A stretch of 64,000 nt of DNA from Cunninghamella blakesleeana (Eukaryota > Mucoromycota > Mucoromycetes > Mucorales > Cunninghamellaceae): contig JAFCIZ010000001.1 of NCBI GenBank assembly GCA_017871115.1, positions 6,074,001 through 6,138,000 on the forward strand, in the 5' to 3' direction. The stretch's first letter is position 1. The number at the start of each line of letters is the position of its first letter. Below are positions 48,876-61,382 of the stretch, one piece after another. The notes beneath the pieces were generated by a model. The model was given only the letters and a program-made list of their open reading frames with translations, searched no databases and was not told the origin of the DNA. A program made the translations under genes and the position numbers.

Positions 48876-50566
48876 TTAAGCCTTGTAACCAAGTTCAGTT
48901 AAAGAGTTAGTTAAAGCATTCTTAACCTTTTGAATGTGTTGACGGTCATCATCCATGACGGAGATACCCATATGACCGATACGGAAATATTTAGTAGCTA
49001 AACCTTGTAAGATACCACCAGCAATTTGAACACCTTTACCGGCTAAAGCGGGGACCAATTGAGCTACTTCGACACCTTCGGGTAACCAAACGGCAGTCAT
49101 ACCATTAGCAGCAACTTCATCAGATTGAGCAACAGTCTTTAATCCTAAACCACGGACGGTATTACGGAAATCAGCAGCAACATCAGCATGTTTCTTGAAA
49201 CGAGTTTCTAAAGGTTGAGCTAAGATAAGTTTTAATGATGTGTGAAGAGCATAAACTAATTGAACAGCAGGTGTAGCAAAGTAAGCAGGCTTACGAGCTT
49301 CATAAGCGGTCATAACTAAAAAAAAGTAAAAAAAAAAAAGCATTAGTATCAGTATATCTATTTTAATTCTATTTATTTCATCCTATCCATATTTGTTTTT
49401 TAAAAAAAATAAAAAGAAATGAACACTTACTAGGTAACCATTTGGACCAGTTAGAATAGTAGGAAGGAACAGGGGTCTTACGGTCCTTAAAGACTTGAAG
49501 AGCATAAGGAGAAACGACAACAATGGAAAGACCAGGAGGTACACCAAGACCTTTTTGAGAACCAGTGATAACAACATCTAAATTCCATTCATCAAAACGG
49601 ATTTCTTCCGAACCAACGGAGCAAACACCATCAACAACAACAATGGTTTCAGGAGAAGCGGCTTTAACTTGGGCAGTGACGGCCTTAATATCAGATAAGA
49701 CACCAGTTCTGAATAAAAAAATAAAAGAAAAATATTTAATTATTTAAAGTTTTAAATATATATATATATATAAATATTTTAAGAATTTTAAGAGTTTAAG
49801 AGATAAATAAAAATAAAAATGATGATAAAAAATAAACACTTACGAAGTATCGACGTGAGTAACGGTAACTAACTTGAATTTGGTTTTAGATAATGCATCA
49901 GCAATAGCTTCAGGAGTAGGACGAGATCCAGGTTCAGCACGAAGGAAAGTAATTTTAGCACCATAAACTTCCAAACTGAATAAATAATATAAAAAGAAAT
50001 CAATTAAATATACAATATATAATCTCTTTTTATTTCACTTTTTTTATAGATCATCCCTTATTTATTTATTTATTTTATTATCCTTATCGCACGTAGTATA
50101 TATATCCTCGTTTTATTTTATTATATTTTATATATATGTATTACCATTCAGCAAAGTGGTCACCAAAATAACCAGTGGTGATAACAAGAACTTCGTCACC
50201 AGCTTCAAGTAAGTTAACCATCATATCCCAACCTAAAGTACCAGAACCAGAGGTAATAAAAGGTTGAGCAACCTTGGATTGAACTACTTCACGAACCATT
50301 TCGATAGTTTCACCAAAGACAGGAACGAAAAGAGGATCTACGTGAGAAGTAGCAGGAGTAGCCATGGAAGCTAAGACATCTTCATGGAATTCGATAGGAC
50401 CTATATATTGTTATTATTATTAATATACAAAGAATAAAAATATAGTATATAAAATATATAAATACGTGTTTTTATTTTATTTTATTTTATGCTATGTATT
50501 ATATTTTATTTTAATAAAAAGTGTTAAAACCATACCAGGAATCATGCAAAGTTTGTGAGGAGCCAT
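48876..50566 (-). CDS. AGXT: Alanine-glyoxylate aminotransferase (class V, PLP)
   Basis: Pyridoxal-phosphate transaminase converting glyoxylate and alanine to glycine and pyruvate (Agx1/AGT1 type). Exons (minus): 50536-50566, 50145-50400, 49844-49975, 49431-49708, 48876-49315 (378 aa), all in frame. Starts MAPHKLCMIPGPIEF, the usual family opening. PLP-site features: SGSGTLGWDMMVNLL near the phosphate-binding loop, VVVDGVCSVGSEEIRFDEW with the ring-facing Asp, and the Schiff-base lysine in TGSQKGLGVPPG (K192). The C-terminal domain runs from MTAYEARKPAYFATPAVQL to YFRIGHMG. The protein ends ELGYKA, which is not a typical PTS1, and no mitochondrial presequence precedes MAPHK. Location is therefore unclear. 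Its codon use is less AT-biased (many GCT, GTC, ACC codons) than its neighbours, which suggests high expression. Confidence 0.94.
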
Positions 50567-51971
50567 TGTTTTTAAAGTATGAATAATTGTTGGAAAGTGA
50601 AAAAGAAAAGTAAAAGTCGAAATTGCCACAAATATATACCTTAAAGAATAAATCATTAGCCGTGACTTTGGTATTAAATTTGAGCTAAATAGATTATGTG
50701 GGGTGAAAAAAAATGAAAGAGAGGAGAAAGTTCAAAAAAAAGAAAAAAAAACATTAAAATTTACCATGATTGGTCTATATTTAAAGTTTTCTTTAAGAAT
50801 AGATATATTTTTTGTCAGCTTTAATTCTGATTGGCTAATCAAATAATTCTACTATTCCTTTTTTTGGTTTTATAAGTGTATATTTTTTTTTATTTCATTC
50901 ATCCAATCAAAATGAGATTTTTATAATAATGCTTTTATACTTTGACATATTAAAAAATAAATATATCTTAAATAATTTATATACATAGCTTTATATTAAT
51001 CCAAAGATCATTAATATAATTTATATTATAAATACTTTTATTCTTTTTTCTCTTTTTTTATATCACTGTGTTTATGATCCTTTTTTAGCTCGCAAATATT
51101 TCAACTTTCTATTATACCATCTTGCTCCAGTTTTTTTTATTTGTTTACAAACTAACATAATAGTGCAACATCGATAGAAATTAATCATTTTGGACCGCCT
51201 TTTTTTTTTTTTTTTATCTGGGAACATTTTAGATATACATATATTATTATTACCATTTTATCCTACTATTTTGCTTTGTTTTTTTCAAGTTCCTAATAGT
51301 TCATACACAGGCAAATATAAGTTTCAACCTATATATATTCGAGAATAATTCATTTCTAGAATTCTTTTTTTTATGCGCACATATATGTATGGATGTATGG
51401 ACAGCTTATATATAATTGTCATTATAGATGAAATTGCGTATTTAGTATTTTAAAATTTAAAATGAAGGTTGTAAGTATATACTAGATAAAAAAATTCCTA
51501 AAAAGGAACTATGTATCAATGGTTTTTTCATTTTATATCCGTAAAATCGGAAACACTTTTTTCTTGTCCAAAAAATGTATGCAATATGTTTATTTCTTTG
51601 AATTAAAAAATGAAATGAAAAATATTTATTAAATGATTATTTCATTAACAATATATTTATTGAATAAAAGATATGTGCCCGAATTTCCACGACGAATCCA
51701 TTCCAAAAAAAAAAAATAGATTATTATCATAATTACCTAATAAAGAAAACTTTATGATCCTTTTAACAATAATAATGATAGAGAATTCAATATTTATATC
51801 CATCACACATTAAATATATATATTGAAGAATTGTATGTAATTCTTATCATTCATTCATTCATTCATTTTCCTTTCTTTCACGCATAGGATAAATTAATAA
51901 ACAATATGTAATTTTTTTTCGTTTATTAGATTTTTTTATTATTATCAATATCAAAACTAAAAGTAATCATA
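50567..51971. other. Upstream region of AGXT
   Basis: 1405 bp between the AGXT start and the GET5 stop (both minus strand). Just upstream of AGXT are near-duplicate boxes with CCAAT-type cores (ATTGGCT/CCAATC around 50771, 50830, 50904), plausible promoter elements. (ATTC)n lies at about 51848-51868. No gene is seen. Confidence 0.5.
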
Positions 51972-52503
51972 CTAATCTTTTTTCCATTTTCCTAGGATTA
52001 ATTGAGTATCATTTGTATCCAATTGATGTTGACGAAGAACCTCTTCAATAGCATTCCAAAAAGTATCTGACTTTAAAGTAGCTTGTGCATGAGATGATAA
52101 TTCATTTGGTGCCGATGTTGTTTCTGGTGTAATATCCATAGGTTCAGGAACAGAGGATGCTGCCGTTGTTGATGCTGGTGGTTTACTAACCATAAGATGT
52201 AAAATGGTATCCTTTGTCATATTGTAATCGTTTAACGACTTTTCATCATTTAATACCTTTCCTTTTAATAAGAGACGTTGTTGTTTCACGGGGATGGTTT
52301 GTTGTTGATAAATACGTTGTTTTAAAGTTAATATGGTATCATCTAATCCTAAACGTGTAATACGGAATTGAGAAGATGGTTTTAAAATTTTAATGGTAAG
52401 TTCAATAGCGTTTTCTCCTCCTCCAACAGTAGGTTGTGATGGTTCTTGAGCTGGCGTTTCTGTTTTAATAGATTCTTTTATAACTTTTTTGATAGGTTGG
52501 CGC

Positions 52504-52536
<33 letters not shown>

Positions 52537-52770
52537 GTATAAAAAAAAATAGAGAGGGGACAAGTAGATAAGTTATATGCATTTTACAACTTTACCATAA
52601 ACATTTTCAAATTCTATTATAATCCTATCTCATTTATTTTTTACCTTGATTCGAGATGAAGTGGGTAAATCACGAGATAAATAATCTTTTCCATAACGAA
52701 CTGATCGTGTTGATAATTCTTTTAAATAGTGCTCAACAAATCCTTGTTCATTACTAAGTACAGTAGTCAT
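51972..52770 (-). CDS. GET5: Get5/Mdy2-type ubiquitin-like protein
   Basis: Ubiquitin-like subunit of the GET pathway, linking Get4 and Sgt2 to hand tail-anchored proteins to Get3 for ER insertion. Exons (minus): 52645-52770 and 51972-52502 (218 aa; yeast Mdy2 212), in frame. Three-part family layout: an N-terminal Get4-binding helix (FVEHYLKELSTRSVRYGKDY), a ubiquitin-like fold at about residues 65-140 (AIELTIKILKPSSQF, then QQRLLLKGKVLNDEKSLNDY), and a C-terminal dimerisation helix (FWNAIEEVLRQHQLDT, ending LILGKWKKD). There is no diglycine, as expected for a fold-only ubiquitin-like domain. UBL4A is the animal counterpart. It lies divergently, 262 bp from SEC66, another ER-entry gene. A T14/A9 block lies just upstream of the ATG. 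Confidence 0.86.
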
Positions 52771-53032
52771 ATTAAAATTGTTTATTATTATTGTTTTTTT
52801 TTTTTTTAAAAAAAAATAGTAACTAGCAAGCGAGTGAGAGAAAAAATTGAGTAAGAAAAAAAAATTAAATATTCGAGCCAAAAAATATAGAATTTTAAAT
52901 GCCGATAGCCTTTTATCCAATCAACACCTAGCGCATCATTTATTTTTTATTCGTGTTTGAATTTATTTTGATTTTTCTTTCTTTTTTCATTTTTATTTTT
53001 ATTTCAAGTATATATAATAATAATAATATAAA
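52771..53032. promoter_or_regulatory. Shared upstream region GET5 / SEC66
   Basis: 262 bp between two divergent starts; both promoters must fit here. It contains a T14/A9 block at 52794-52816 and a CCAAT-type box near 52917-52922 (TCCAATC). Confidence 0.6.
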
Positions 53033-53167
53033 ATGGATTCATCATTATTATTACCAGCTTTATATCTTGGCGGTTGTATTGCTGCTATGACTATATTCTC
53101 TCACTTTTATCGTAAATTAAATGGTAAGTAAAATAATAATAATGATAATAATATATGCATCTTTCAA

Positions 53168-53205
<38 letters not shown>

Positions 53206-53867
53206 CATACTCAAAGCTTACTCAAGATAAAAAAAGTTATTTATATTAATGTTATTTTTTCTTCTTATTTACACTTTATGATGATCATATTATGTTACAT
53301 TATGTATATATAGCAATTAAACAAGTTGAACCCTGGTTCCCTGAAAATGTAGTCAAAGAAGAATACATTGCATTATTAAATAGTGAAACGTCTGTGCCTG
53401 AACATCATTTAAAAGCAGCCTTATTGAGACGAGCCATGGAAGCCGTTCGACGATTAGTTCAAGTACAACAAGAAAAACCTGCCTTACAACAATTAATGCG
53501 TATGGGAAGTATTGGTGATGAATTATGGACAGAGTTTACAGTAGCAGAACAAGAAATCATGACCGAGTTACAAACCATTGCTGCTGAAGCCAATACATTT
53601 AAAGAAAACTGGGGCCAAACAATCTTCTCTACAGCAGCACAAATGTTAGAACACGAAAAACAAAAGGAATTACAAAAGGAAATGGTACAATTACGTGATC
53701 TTGAAGAAAAAAAGAGATTAGCTCAAGAAAAAAGAGATCAAAAGGAAAATCAACAGCATCAAAAGGATGAACATGACCGCAAATTAAAGGATGCTGAAAA
53801 AGCTCAACAAGAATTATTGGATATGGAAGAAAAAGAAAAAAAAGGAAAGGGAAAGGGAAAGAAATAA
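53033..53867 (+). CDS. SEC66: Sec66/Sec71-type translocon subunit
   Basis: Subunit of the Sec62/63 complex for post-translational import into the ER. Exons: 53033-53123 and 53314-53867 (214 aa; yeast 206), in frame. One N-terminal membrane helix (LLLPALYLGGCIAAMTIFSHFY), then the cytosolic domain with the family's PWFPENVVKEEYIALL, LKAALLRRAMEAVRRLVQVQ and LWTEFTVAEQEIMTELQTIA, and a highly charged C-terminal coiled coil (about 150-205) ending in a KGKGKGKK run. The long Lys/Glu tail is usual in filamentous fungal members. Get5, a chaperone-route ER targeting factor, sits divergently next door. Confidence 0.92.
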
Positions 53868-55768
53868 ATCAAATCAATTCGAATGCGACAAAAAATCAAC
53901 ATATTTATATATAGATGAATTAACATAAAATAAAAATAAAAATAAAATAAAATTTCGATCGTTCTTTTTTATTTTAATTTTTATAAAAACAATAAAAACT
54001 TTCTTTACCCTCTTCTAATTAATATCATTATTATTAAACTTCTCAGTTGATTTCTTTATAAAAATGAATAACTAAGGATTGATAAAACGAAAGCAAAAAT
54101 AAAAAATTATAGGTGGGGTCAACACCATATTTTATTTTAGGAGTTGATTAAAAAAAAAGGGAGTAGCTAGTATTAAGTTTATATAGTTTTATTATAGGAG
54201 ATGGTACTTTTTGAACAGATACGCCTCAACCTTACAAGTTGTTTTTATCAACTTTATTATATATATATTAATGACAGTGATAATTAGCCAATCACAACAA
54301 TTTGTCTATATCGAATAAATCGATGATATAGTAAAAGTAAATAAACAACGTAATATATAAAAGTGATTAATGATTGTAACACTAAAAACTATATAAACTG
54401 TTATTTATGGTTGTATTTTTATGTGGGTTTGTGAGTTTTTTTTAAACAAGAGAGTGGACACTCCCTTTTTGAACTCCTGAAAAACTAAAGAAACGTTTCT
54501 TTTTTTCTTTTTTTTTTTTTTTATAAAAACTTAAAAATAATCAACTATTTAAGTTTATAGACTTGTTTATTTTTATAGTAAATTCTTTATTGTTCTACTT
54601 TATTATAATTGTGTTTTTTGCCTCTTTTTTTAATATAAATAAATCTATATACTTAGAATTTTCTTCTTTTTTTATTGTTTTTTTCTATATTTAACAAATA
54701 GGATAAAAAGAATAATGTTACTTTGGCGGGATAGTTTAAATAAAGTAATAGTTTTTAAAATTGTCAAAATCGGATCAAAAAAATATAAAATATAATAAAA
54801 AAAGATACAATATATATATGTATAAAAAAGGGAGTGAAAAAAAAAAAAATTGCCACTTCAATTAAGGAAGCTTATGTAGATCGATAAAAAAAAATAAACT
54901 CACCGAAGAAAAAAAAAAAAAATTGGAAATCCTCGATAAAAAAAATGGTTGTATATTGTCATTAAAAAAATCAACCTAATGACTGGCCGCTACATTTATT
55001 GATTAACTGATTTCCTTTTCTAGAGAGCCAAGATTGGATTAGTGAATAAATAAATAAATAAATCAAATATATTTTTTTTATTTTTTTACACAAGATTAAA
55101 CTTGATTTTTTTTTTTAAAAAAAAGTGAATTATTTTAAAAAAGATGGCAATAAAAAACAACTTTTTATGAATTGGTATAGACCTGACATTGTTAAATTCA
55201 CAATTGTTGCTATCAAGCCATGAAAAAAAATTAAGTTGTGGGATCAAAAAAACCTCCTTTTTTAGGTTGAAAATAATAATAATAATAATAATAATATGAT
55301 GATGATGATGATAGGTTTTTTTTATTATTTTTTTATTATGATGATGTTTAATAAAAGGAGACAACAAAACAACAACAACGAAGAGAATTGTTCACAGATA
55401 CCCTTACCAAGGGAGTACTTCAAAAAACCTACATTTTACTTTCGAGTCCTGCTAGCAATTTTTGTATATGAATCGTTTTACCTATTCAGGAGAAAAATAT
55501 TATATTATGCAAAAAAAAAGTAAAATTTGATCTCTCCTTTTTTCTTGATGGGTACACCAAGTTTAATCCTTTAAAAAATAAAAATCCAATCTTTTTTTTT
55601 CTTTCTCTTTTCTCTTTTCTTTTCTCTCTTATTTTTTTTCTTTCTTTTATCTATACCTATACTAATTTTAATTTTAATTTTTACTCTATTTAAATAAAAA
55701 TAATAAATATAATATAATATAGTACATAATAAATAAATATATAAAAATAAGAATATAATAAAAAAAAA
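53868..55768. other. Intergenic region SEC66 / seven-helix gene
   Basis: 1901 bp between two plus-strand genes. It has A-run-rich segments, a T11/A8 block at 55106-55124, (AAT)n and (GAT)n around 55272-55312, and a pyrimidine tract just upstream of the next gene. The 75-codon frame at 55296-55523 begins in a GAT/ATG repeat and was not accepted as a gene. No RNA gene is seen. Confidence 0.5.
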
Positions 55769-57395
55769 ATGGTTCAGGTTAACGCAACAAGTACACCTAT
55801 ACTTATTGAACAAGGTATTGCTGGTCCAGATACATTGGAAATTGGATCAGAATTCGTATCCTTAGCATGCCTTACTGTATTGGCCATTGCATTAGGTGCC
55901 AAAACTTATGGTGAACAATTAAAATCTTTAAATTATGGTCGCGTCTTGGTTATCGCTTTATATACATTTTCTTGGGCTTTCGCTTTTACCACTATTATTA
56001 TTGTATCAACAAATGATAGTAAGTTTATTCTAGATTTACACACGCATTTATATGCTCTTTCTTTCTTTCTTTTTTTTTTTTTTAAAAAAAATAATTATCT
56101 AACCTTTTTCATTTTATTCTATAGATAATATTGTTTCTTGTACATTGGGTATGATGTCTTGTGATTTCTTTTACGCTGGAAGTAAAATTGCTATTTATGC
56201 TTGGTAATTAAAAAAAAAAAAAAAAAGGATCACGGACTACAAAAAATCTATAATTGATCATCATCATTAATTATTTTATTTTTCTTCCATATTTCCATAT
56301 AATAATAGGCTTATTGAACGTATTCACTTAGTAACTGCTGTTAAAACCACTCGATTTAAGACTTGTCAATATAAATTTCATCTTTGTCTTTTACTTCCAT
56401 ATGTGCTCATTTTTGTTCTTATGGTAAGTATTAATTAATAATATAATGGTGATAAAATTTTATGCAGATATATATTATGTTACTTCTGTAGATAATTAAT
56501 TTATTATTATTATTGTTATTATAGTTAACTTTCAAAAATATTTATATTCAAGATGATGGTAAATGCGCTATGGGTTTACAACCTATTGCCAGTATTCCTT
56601 TATTAGTATATGATTTTGTAAGTTACTTCATTTATTCGTATATTATATAATTTATTACGACTGTCAATCATTTATTTACACATTTTTTTTTTATTTTTAT
56701 TTATCTATTTCTAGATTTTCAACTTGTATTTAACTTGGTTATTCATGAGACCTTTAATGAATGTTGGTCGTAATTCACGTACCGATTGGAAACGTTCCAA
56801 GCTTTATAAACTTGCCCGTCGTACTCTTGTCGCTTCTGTTGTATGTTTATCCATTTCTTTCTTTAATGTGTTGCTTGTTGTTACTAGTAAAGGTCATTTA
56901 AGAGGTTTGGTTTGTTTAACTGCTTGTACATTGGATGTCACCGTAAGTTATACATATAATTATATATACCAATTTCTATATATATGTATATATACTTATA
57001 GCCGATCATTTATATTTTCTCTTTCTTTTTTTTAGATTAACGTTATCACTGTCCATTGGGTAAGTAAAAACTAAATGAAACAAGAAAAAGAAAAATAATT
57101 TATTGAATATCTTTTATTCCTGTATATTTGTCATTTTAATTCATAATTATTATTATTTTTATTTAATTTTATTTTTAATTAGGTAACGAGCAATGGTAAA
57201 TCCAAGGGTAATGGTACCAAATCCACAAGAAACCTTCATACTGCCGATCATATGACTGCCGAAATGACCTTTGATGGTATTGAAACTCATCAAGAAAAAT
57301 CAATGAAGTATGATATCCCCATGGTTCGTCCTAATAAAGGCCTTGAAATTGATAGCGATAGTGGTCATTCTGGTGAAAATGGAAAAGTCTTTTAA
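55769..57395 (+). CDS. Seven-helix membrane protein, GPCR-like
   Basis: Unnamed polytopic protein, 333 aa. Exons: 55769-56018, 56125-56203, 56309-56423, 56525-56617, 56715-56942, 57036-57059, 57183-57395, all in frame; exon 6 is 24 nt. Seven hydrophobic segments are visible: FVSLACLTVLAIALG, VLVIALYTFSWAFAF, SCDFFYAGSKIAIYAW, CLLLPYVLIFVLMLTF, LLVYDFIFNLYLTWLFM, LVASVVCLSISFFNVLLV, and LTACTLDVTINVITVHWV. The short extracellular N-terminus carries an NAT sequon. After helix 3 comes LIERIHLV, in the position of a DRY-type motif. The loop after helix 5 is basic (RNSRTDWKRSKLYK) and the C-tail is hydrophilic. The topology fits a receptor-like protein, but I do not recognise a characterised family. 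The function is unknown. Confidence 0.82.
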
Positions 57396-58131
57396 AAAAA
57401 AATATACATCTATGAGATAAAAAATAATAATAAAAAAAATAATTATTATCAGAACAATACCCTACTTAGTATCTTTTTTCTTTTATATAGTAGTAATAAT
57501 AATAATATATTATTATTATTATTACTATTATTTACTTTAATAACTATTTTATCCCGTAACTTTTTATCCTTTTACGTACCTATTTTTTTTTTATTACTAT
57601 TTATTAATTGTTGCTATGTTTTTTGTAATTCCTTAATTTATTTAAAACCCTTTCCACCTTTTTTATTGTTTAGCGTTGTACTCGAGTACTTTATTTATTA
57701 AAATAAAATAAAATAATAATATCATTGTTAATAAATAAATATAAGACAAAAAAAACAAATGCTTTAAAAACATTTTTATTTCCTACTTCCTATCCTTTTT
57801 TTTTTTTTCCTCTAAATTGGTTTCTTGACTTTAATATATATATATATATATATATGTGTGTGTATGTGTGTTTGCGGTGTATAACATTGTTTTTTATAAT
57901 ATGTATAGTTGTTTTTGATATAAAGTAATAACTAATATTAACAAAAGTATTAGGTATTTAGAAAATAAAATTAAAGGAGAAAAAAATCAAAGCATGAATT
58001 TTAAAGATATTTTTATAGCCCGATTTTTTTTTTTTGACTAAAATTTATTAAGATCAAGTGTAAAAAATATATATAAAGGATAAAATAATATAAAAGAAAA
58101 AAAAGTAATATGAATATATATACTCTAATAG

Positions 58132-58169
<38 letters not shown>

Positions 58170-58297
58170 AAAATAAAAATAAAAGAATCTTGTACAAGTA
58201 ATATGAAAAGGTAAAAACTATCATTCATTTTTTTTCTTAATCAATCCTATTTAAGAGATAAAAATATAACAGAGAAATATAATTATAAATAAATAAA

Positions 58298-58340
<43 letters not shown>

Positions 58341-58452
58341 GTATATATATAAAACTAAACACAAAAAATAAATAAAAAGATAAGATAAACAAAGAAAATA
58401 AAGAGTAAATATAAAATAATAATGATAAAATAATAATAAAAATAACAATAAA

Positions 58453-58514
<62 letters not shown>

Positions 58515-58588
58515 TTTTAGTTTAAATAAAAGTAAAAAAATAACCCCACAATATATACCTTCCACAACAGCACTTACACTATTTTTTT
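57396..58588. other. Convergent intergenic region, repeat-rich
   Basis: 1193 bp between convergent 3' ends, with (AT)n at about 57836-57855, 58136-58167 and 58300-58336 and (AAT)n at about 58455-58485. No gene is seen; frames at 58013-58228 and 58251-58628 are repeats. Confidence 0.6.
58300..58336. repeat. (AT)n microsatellite
   Basis: About 18 uninterrupted AT units; one of the longest AT dinucleotide runs in the window. Confidence 0.85.
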
Positions 58589-59658
58589 TTAAGAAGCAGC
58601 AGCTGAAGCTAAAAATTGTTCTTCCCAATAAAGTTGCATTTGTTTAATTTTCTTTGAAGAAGAGGAATCCAAATCATCCAAACCCCATAAGATTTCCTTG
58701 ACTCGTTCTTGCACTTCACCTTTTTCAAGTATTAAAGCATCATCATCATCTTTTTCTTCCAAAAATTTATTAATACGACGAATGTCTTTACGTACTTCAT
58801 GAACCGTCTTTGCAATAGAGCGTAATCTTTGATTCAATTCAGTGACTTGACGTTTATTGACATACATGATTTCTTTTAATTCTTCCAAAGTGTCTGTCAT
58901 GCCAGTAGTTTCCATGGTTAAATGTCGTAATAAAGGTAATGGGTTTTCATACGAATAGGCTTTATCATATAATGTTACCTTCATTTGTCCTACTAAATGT
59001 TCCAATTCACGCAAAGCATCCAAAGGCATGAAATGAGCTTCTTTACGTAAAACGCTTTCTAAATTACGTAATGAATTAGTTTGCCGTTCTCTATCACGCG
59101 ATTTATTTTCTACTAAACTTGCTACCGAGGTCATGATCAGTTCTAAAGGTTTTCCGCCATCCATCATTGTTGTTACCTTTCTACCATTTAATTGTTGTTG
59201 TTGTAATAAACTTGACATGCTTCTAGATGATGAAAAGGGGGAGCGATCATCTGTAGAGGATAGTGTATGACTAAGACGTTTATGTAATGTTTTTGTTTCC
59301 CATACCACTGAATTTAATTCCTCCAATTGTCTTTTTAATACTTCAAAAGGATCATCATCTACTTCAGGCTCTAAAGATGACCAGGTAGAAGAAAAGGAAC
59401 TTCTTCGACTACGACCAAAGGAGGACCATTGTAAAGGTGACATTATAGGGCTGGTTTGATCTGAAAAATTATCTTGTATGTATCCATTTGTGTCGAGAAT
59501 ACCGCTGCTATTACTATTATGACCAGTTGAATAAAAGTTGACTAAACCAGAAACAGATGATAATTCTTCATTACTAATTCCATTACTATCCAAACTATTA
59601 ATATTATTGTTATTAGTGGAAGTAGTAGTAGTGTTGATATTGGTATTGATATGGTTGA

Positions 59659-59692
<34 letters not shown>

Positions 59693-60052
59693 ATTGTTAT
59701 TATTATTGTTAAAAGAGGTAGAGGTAGAAGAAGAAATATGATTATCAATAGAATTTAAACTTGTACTTGTTGAAGACCCTAAAAATTTATTAAATTCTAT
59801 TTGAGGTGAACCATCTTGTTTTCGAAGAGGGCTTGACAAACTACGATCCATAGCTAAACTTGCCAACTTACTACTTGGGCTAGGCGATAAAGGTTCTAAA
59901 CTAGGATTTGTTGCTGACTCAAGTTCAGCTGCAAGTGAGGAACCTAAAGTGGCGGTCATACCGTATCCTTTACCAAGTAATTCTTCTTCAAGCGATAAAC
60001 TGGCTACAAAGGCATCATCATAAAGTTCTTCATGTAACTGGGCTTCTGACAT
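58589..60052 (-). CDS. Coiled-coil protein with Asn-rich linker, unknown
   Basis: Intronless 487-codon frame with an ATG start. I do not recognise it. Residues 1-30 are acidic and helical (MSEAQLHEELYDDAFVASLS). From about 45 to 230 it is Ser/Asn-rich with polyAsn, SPSPSSKL, SLSSPLRK and RSRRSSFSS stretches that look like phosphorylation sites. The C-terminal half is non-repetitive and helical: DPFEVLKRQLEELNSVVWET, LRELEHLVGQMKVTLYDKAY, LEELKEIMYVNKRQVTELNQ and IAKTVHEVRKDIRRINKFLE. Inferred: a cytosolic or cortical scaffold protein that oligomerises through the C-terminal coils. A single long exon is unusual here, where most conserved genes have many introns. A T13/A12 block lies upstream (60172-60196). 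Confidence 0.82.
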
Positions 60053-60379
60053 TATTAATGTTATTATTATATTTTTTTAATCTATATAATATAAAAAGAG
60101 AATAGTAGGTAGTAAAATAAAAATAGTAAGAAGTGAAAGGAAAGATGAAAGAATGAAAAAAACTATTTTTATTTTTTTTTTTTTAAAAAAAAAAAATATG
60201 ATAAAGGGAGGAGTAAGAGAAAGGGGAATGAAAAAAAAAAAAAAGCACCACAAATAAAAAAATCAGCCTGTGTAACTAAGGTTTAAAAAAGCTTATGACG
60301 TCCCAAAAGAGAGATGAAACTCATTATTGAACTAAAGAATCATGAAACTCTATATATATTTTATTAATTCTTTCATATG

Positions 60380-60411
<32 letters not shown>

Positions 60412-60820
60412 ATCTTGGGCACTCCTTCAACCCCTTTGTTTAGTGAACTTGTTTTATTTTAATACATGTATATATATATTTATTTTTGACATAATAGTGA
60501 TAGTAATAAACTTTGGTCATTTTCTTTTTTATATTAAATATATTAAATACATATATATTAATATTAATATATATTCTAGAAATAGAAAAGAAGGTTAGTA
60601 TTATTATTAAAATCTAGTTTAAAAAAGAACGGTTATTTTAAAAGGAATACTACGGAGTTTAGAAGTGATTTTTTAGGTTTAAAGAGTAATCTATAAACTT
60701 GTATAAACTTGTCAAATACATAATAGCTGTATAAAAAAAAAGCAGTATATACATAGTTTAAATATAATAACTGATACTAAGTAGCCAACCTTTATTTTTT
60801 ATACTTGCTTTTTTATTATT

Positions 60821-60854
<34 letters not shown>

Positions 60855-61382
60855 ATAAATACGTATCTCTATCAGTTATACATATTTTATAATCACAATA
60901 CTCATAATATACATTTTTGCCTGTAGTTCTTGATCTTTTTTCTAATAAAATAAAATAAAGTATATCTATATTTTATTTCATATCAAAATTGTCTTGTGTT
61001 AAACTTTTACTTTAACATTGTCGTTTTAATGAAAAGCAGAAAAAAAATAAAGTAAATGAGAGAAAGCTAACGAAAATAAAAAATAAAAACAATCTGCCAA
61101 AAAAGTTTAAATAACAAAAAGACCGGGTTTTAAAAAAAACCAACACAAAGCCAATCAAATTTTCTCTAGTTATGGTTATTTTTAAGCAAGCATAAATTGG
61201 TGTCTCCATAAATTTTATTAAAAAAAGGATAATAAAAGATTAAATAAATTGATCATAAATGATCGTCTTTTTATAAAAAATTATAATAAAAATAATTTCT
61301 ATTTTCAAAAAAGAAATTATAGGAAAAACGAGCATGTTGTTGTTTTATTCTTTTTTGATATGAATATTAAAAAAATAGGAAT
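60053..61382. other. Intergenic region with tetranucleotide repeat
   Basis: 1330 bp between two minus-strand genes, holding a T13/A12 block (60172-60196), (AT)n near 60389-60410 and (AAAT)n at about 60822-60852. No gene is seen. Confidence 0.55.

Noticed and set aside
55296..55523. 75-codon plus-strand frame ending in a basic hydrophobic segment
   Set aside because: It starts inside a GAT/ATG microsatellite, has Asn and Met runs, and no splice partners or recognisable motif; the tail is interesting but unsupported.
59538..59741. Leu/Val-rich plus-strand frame
   Set aside because: Antisense shadow of the polyAsn block in the 487-residue protein.
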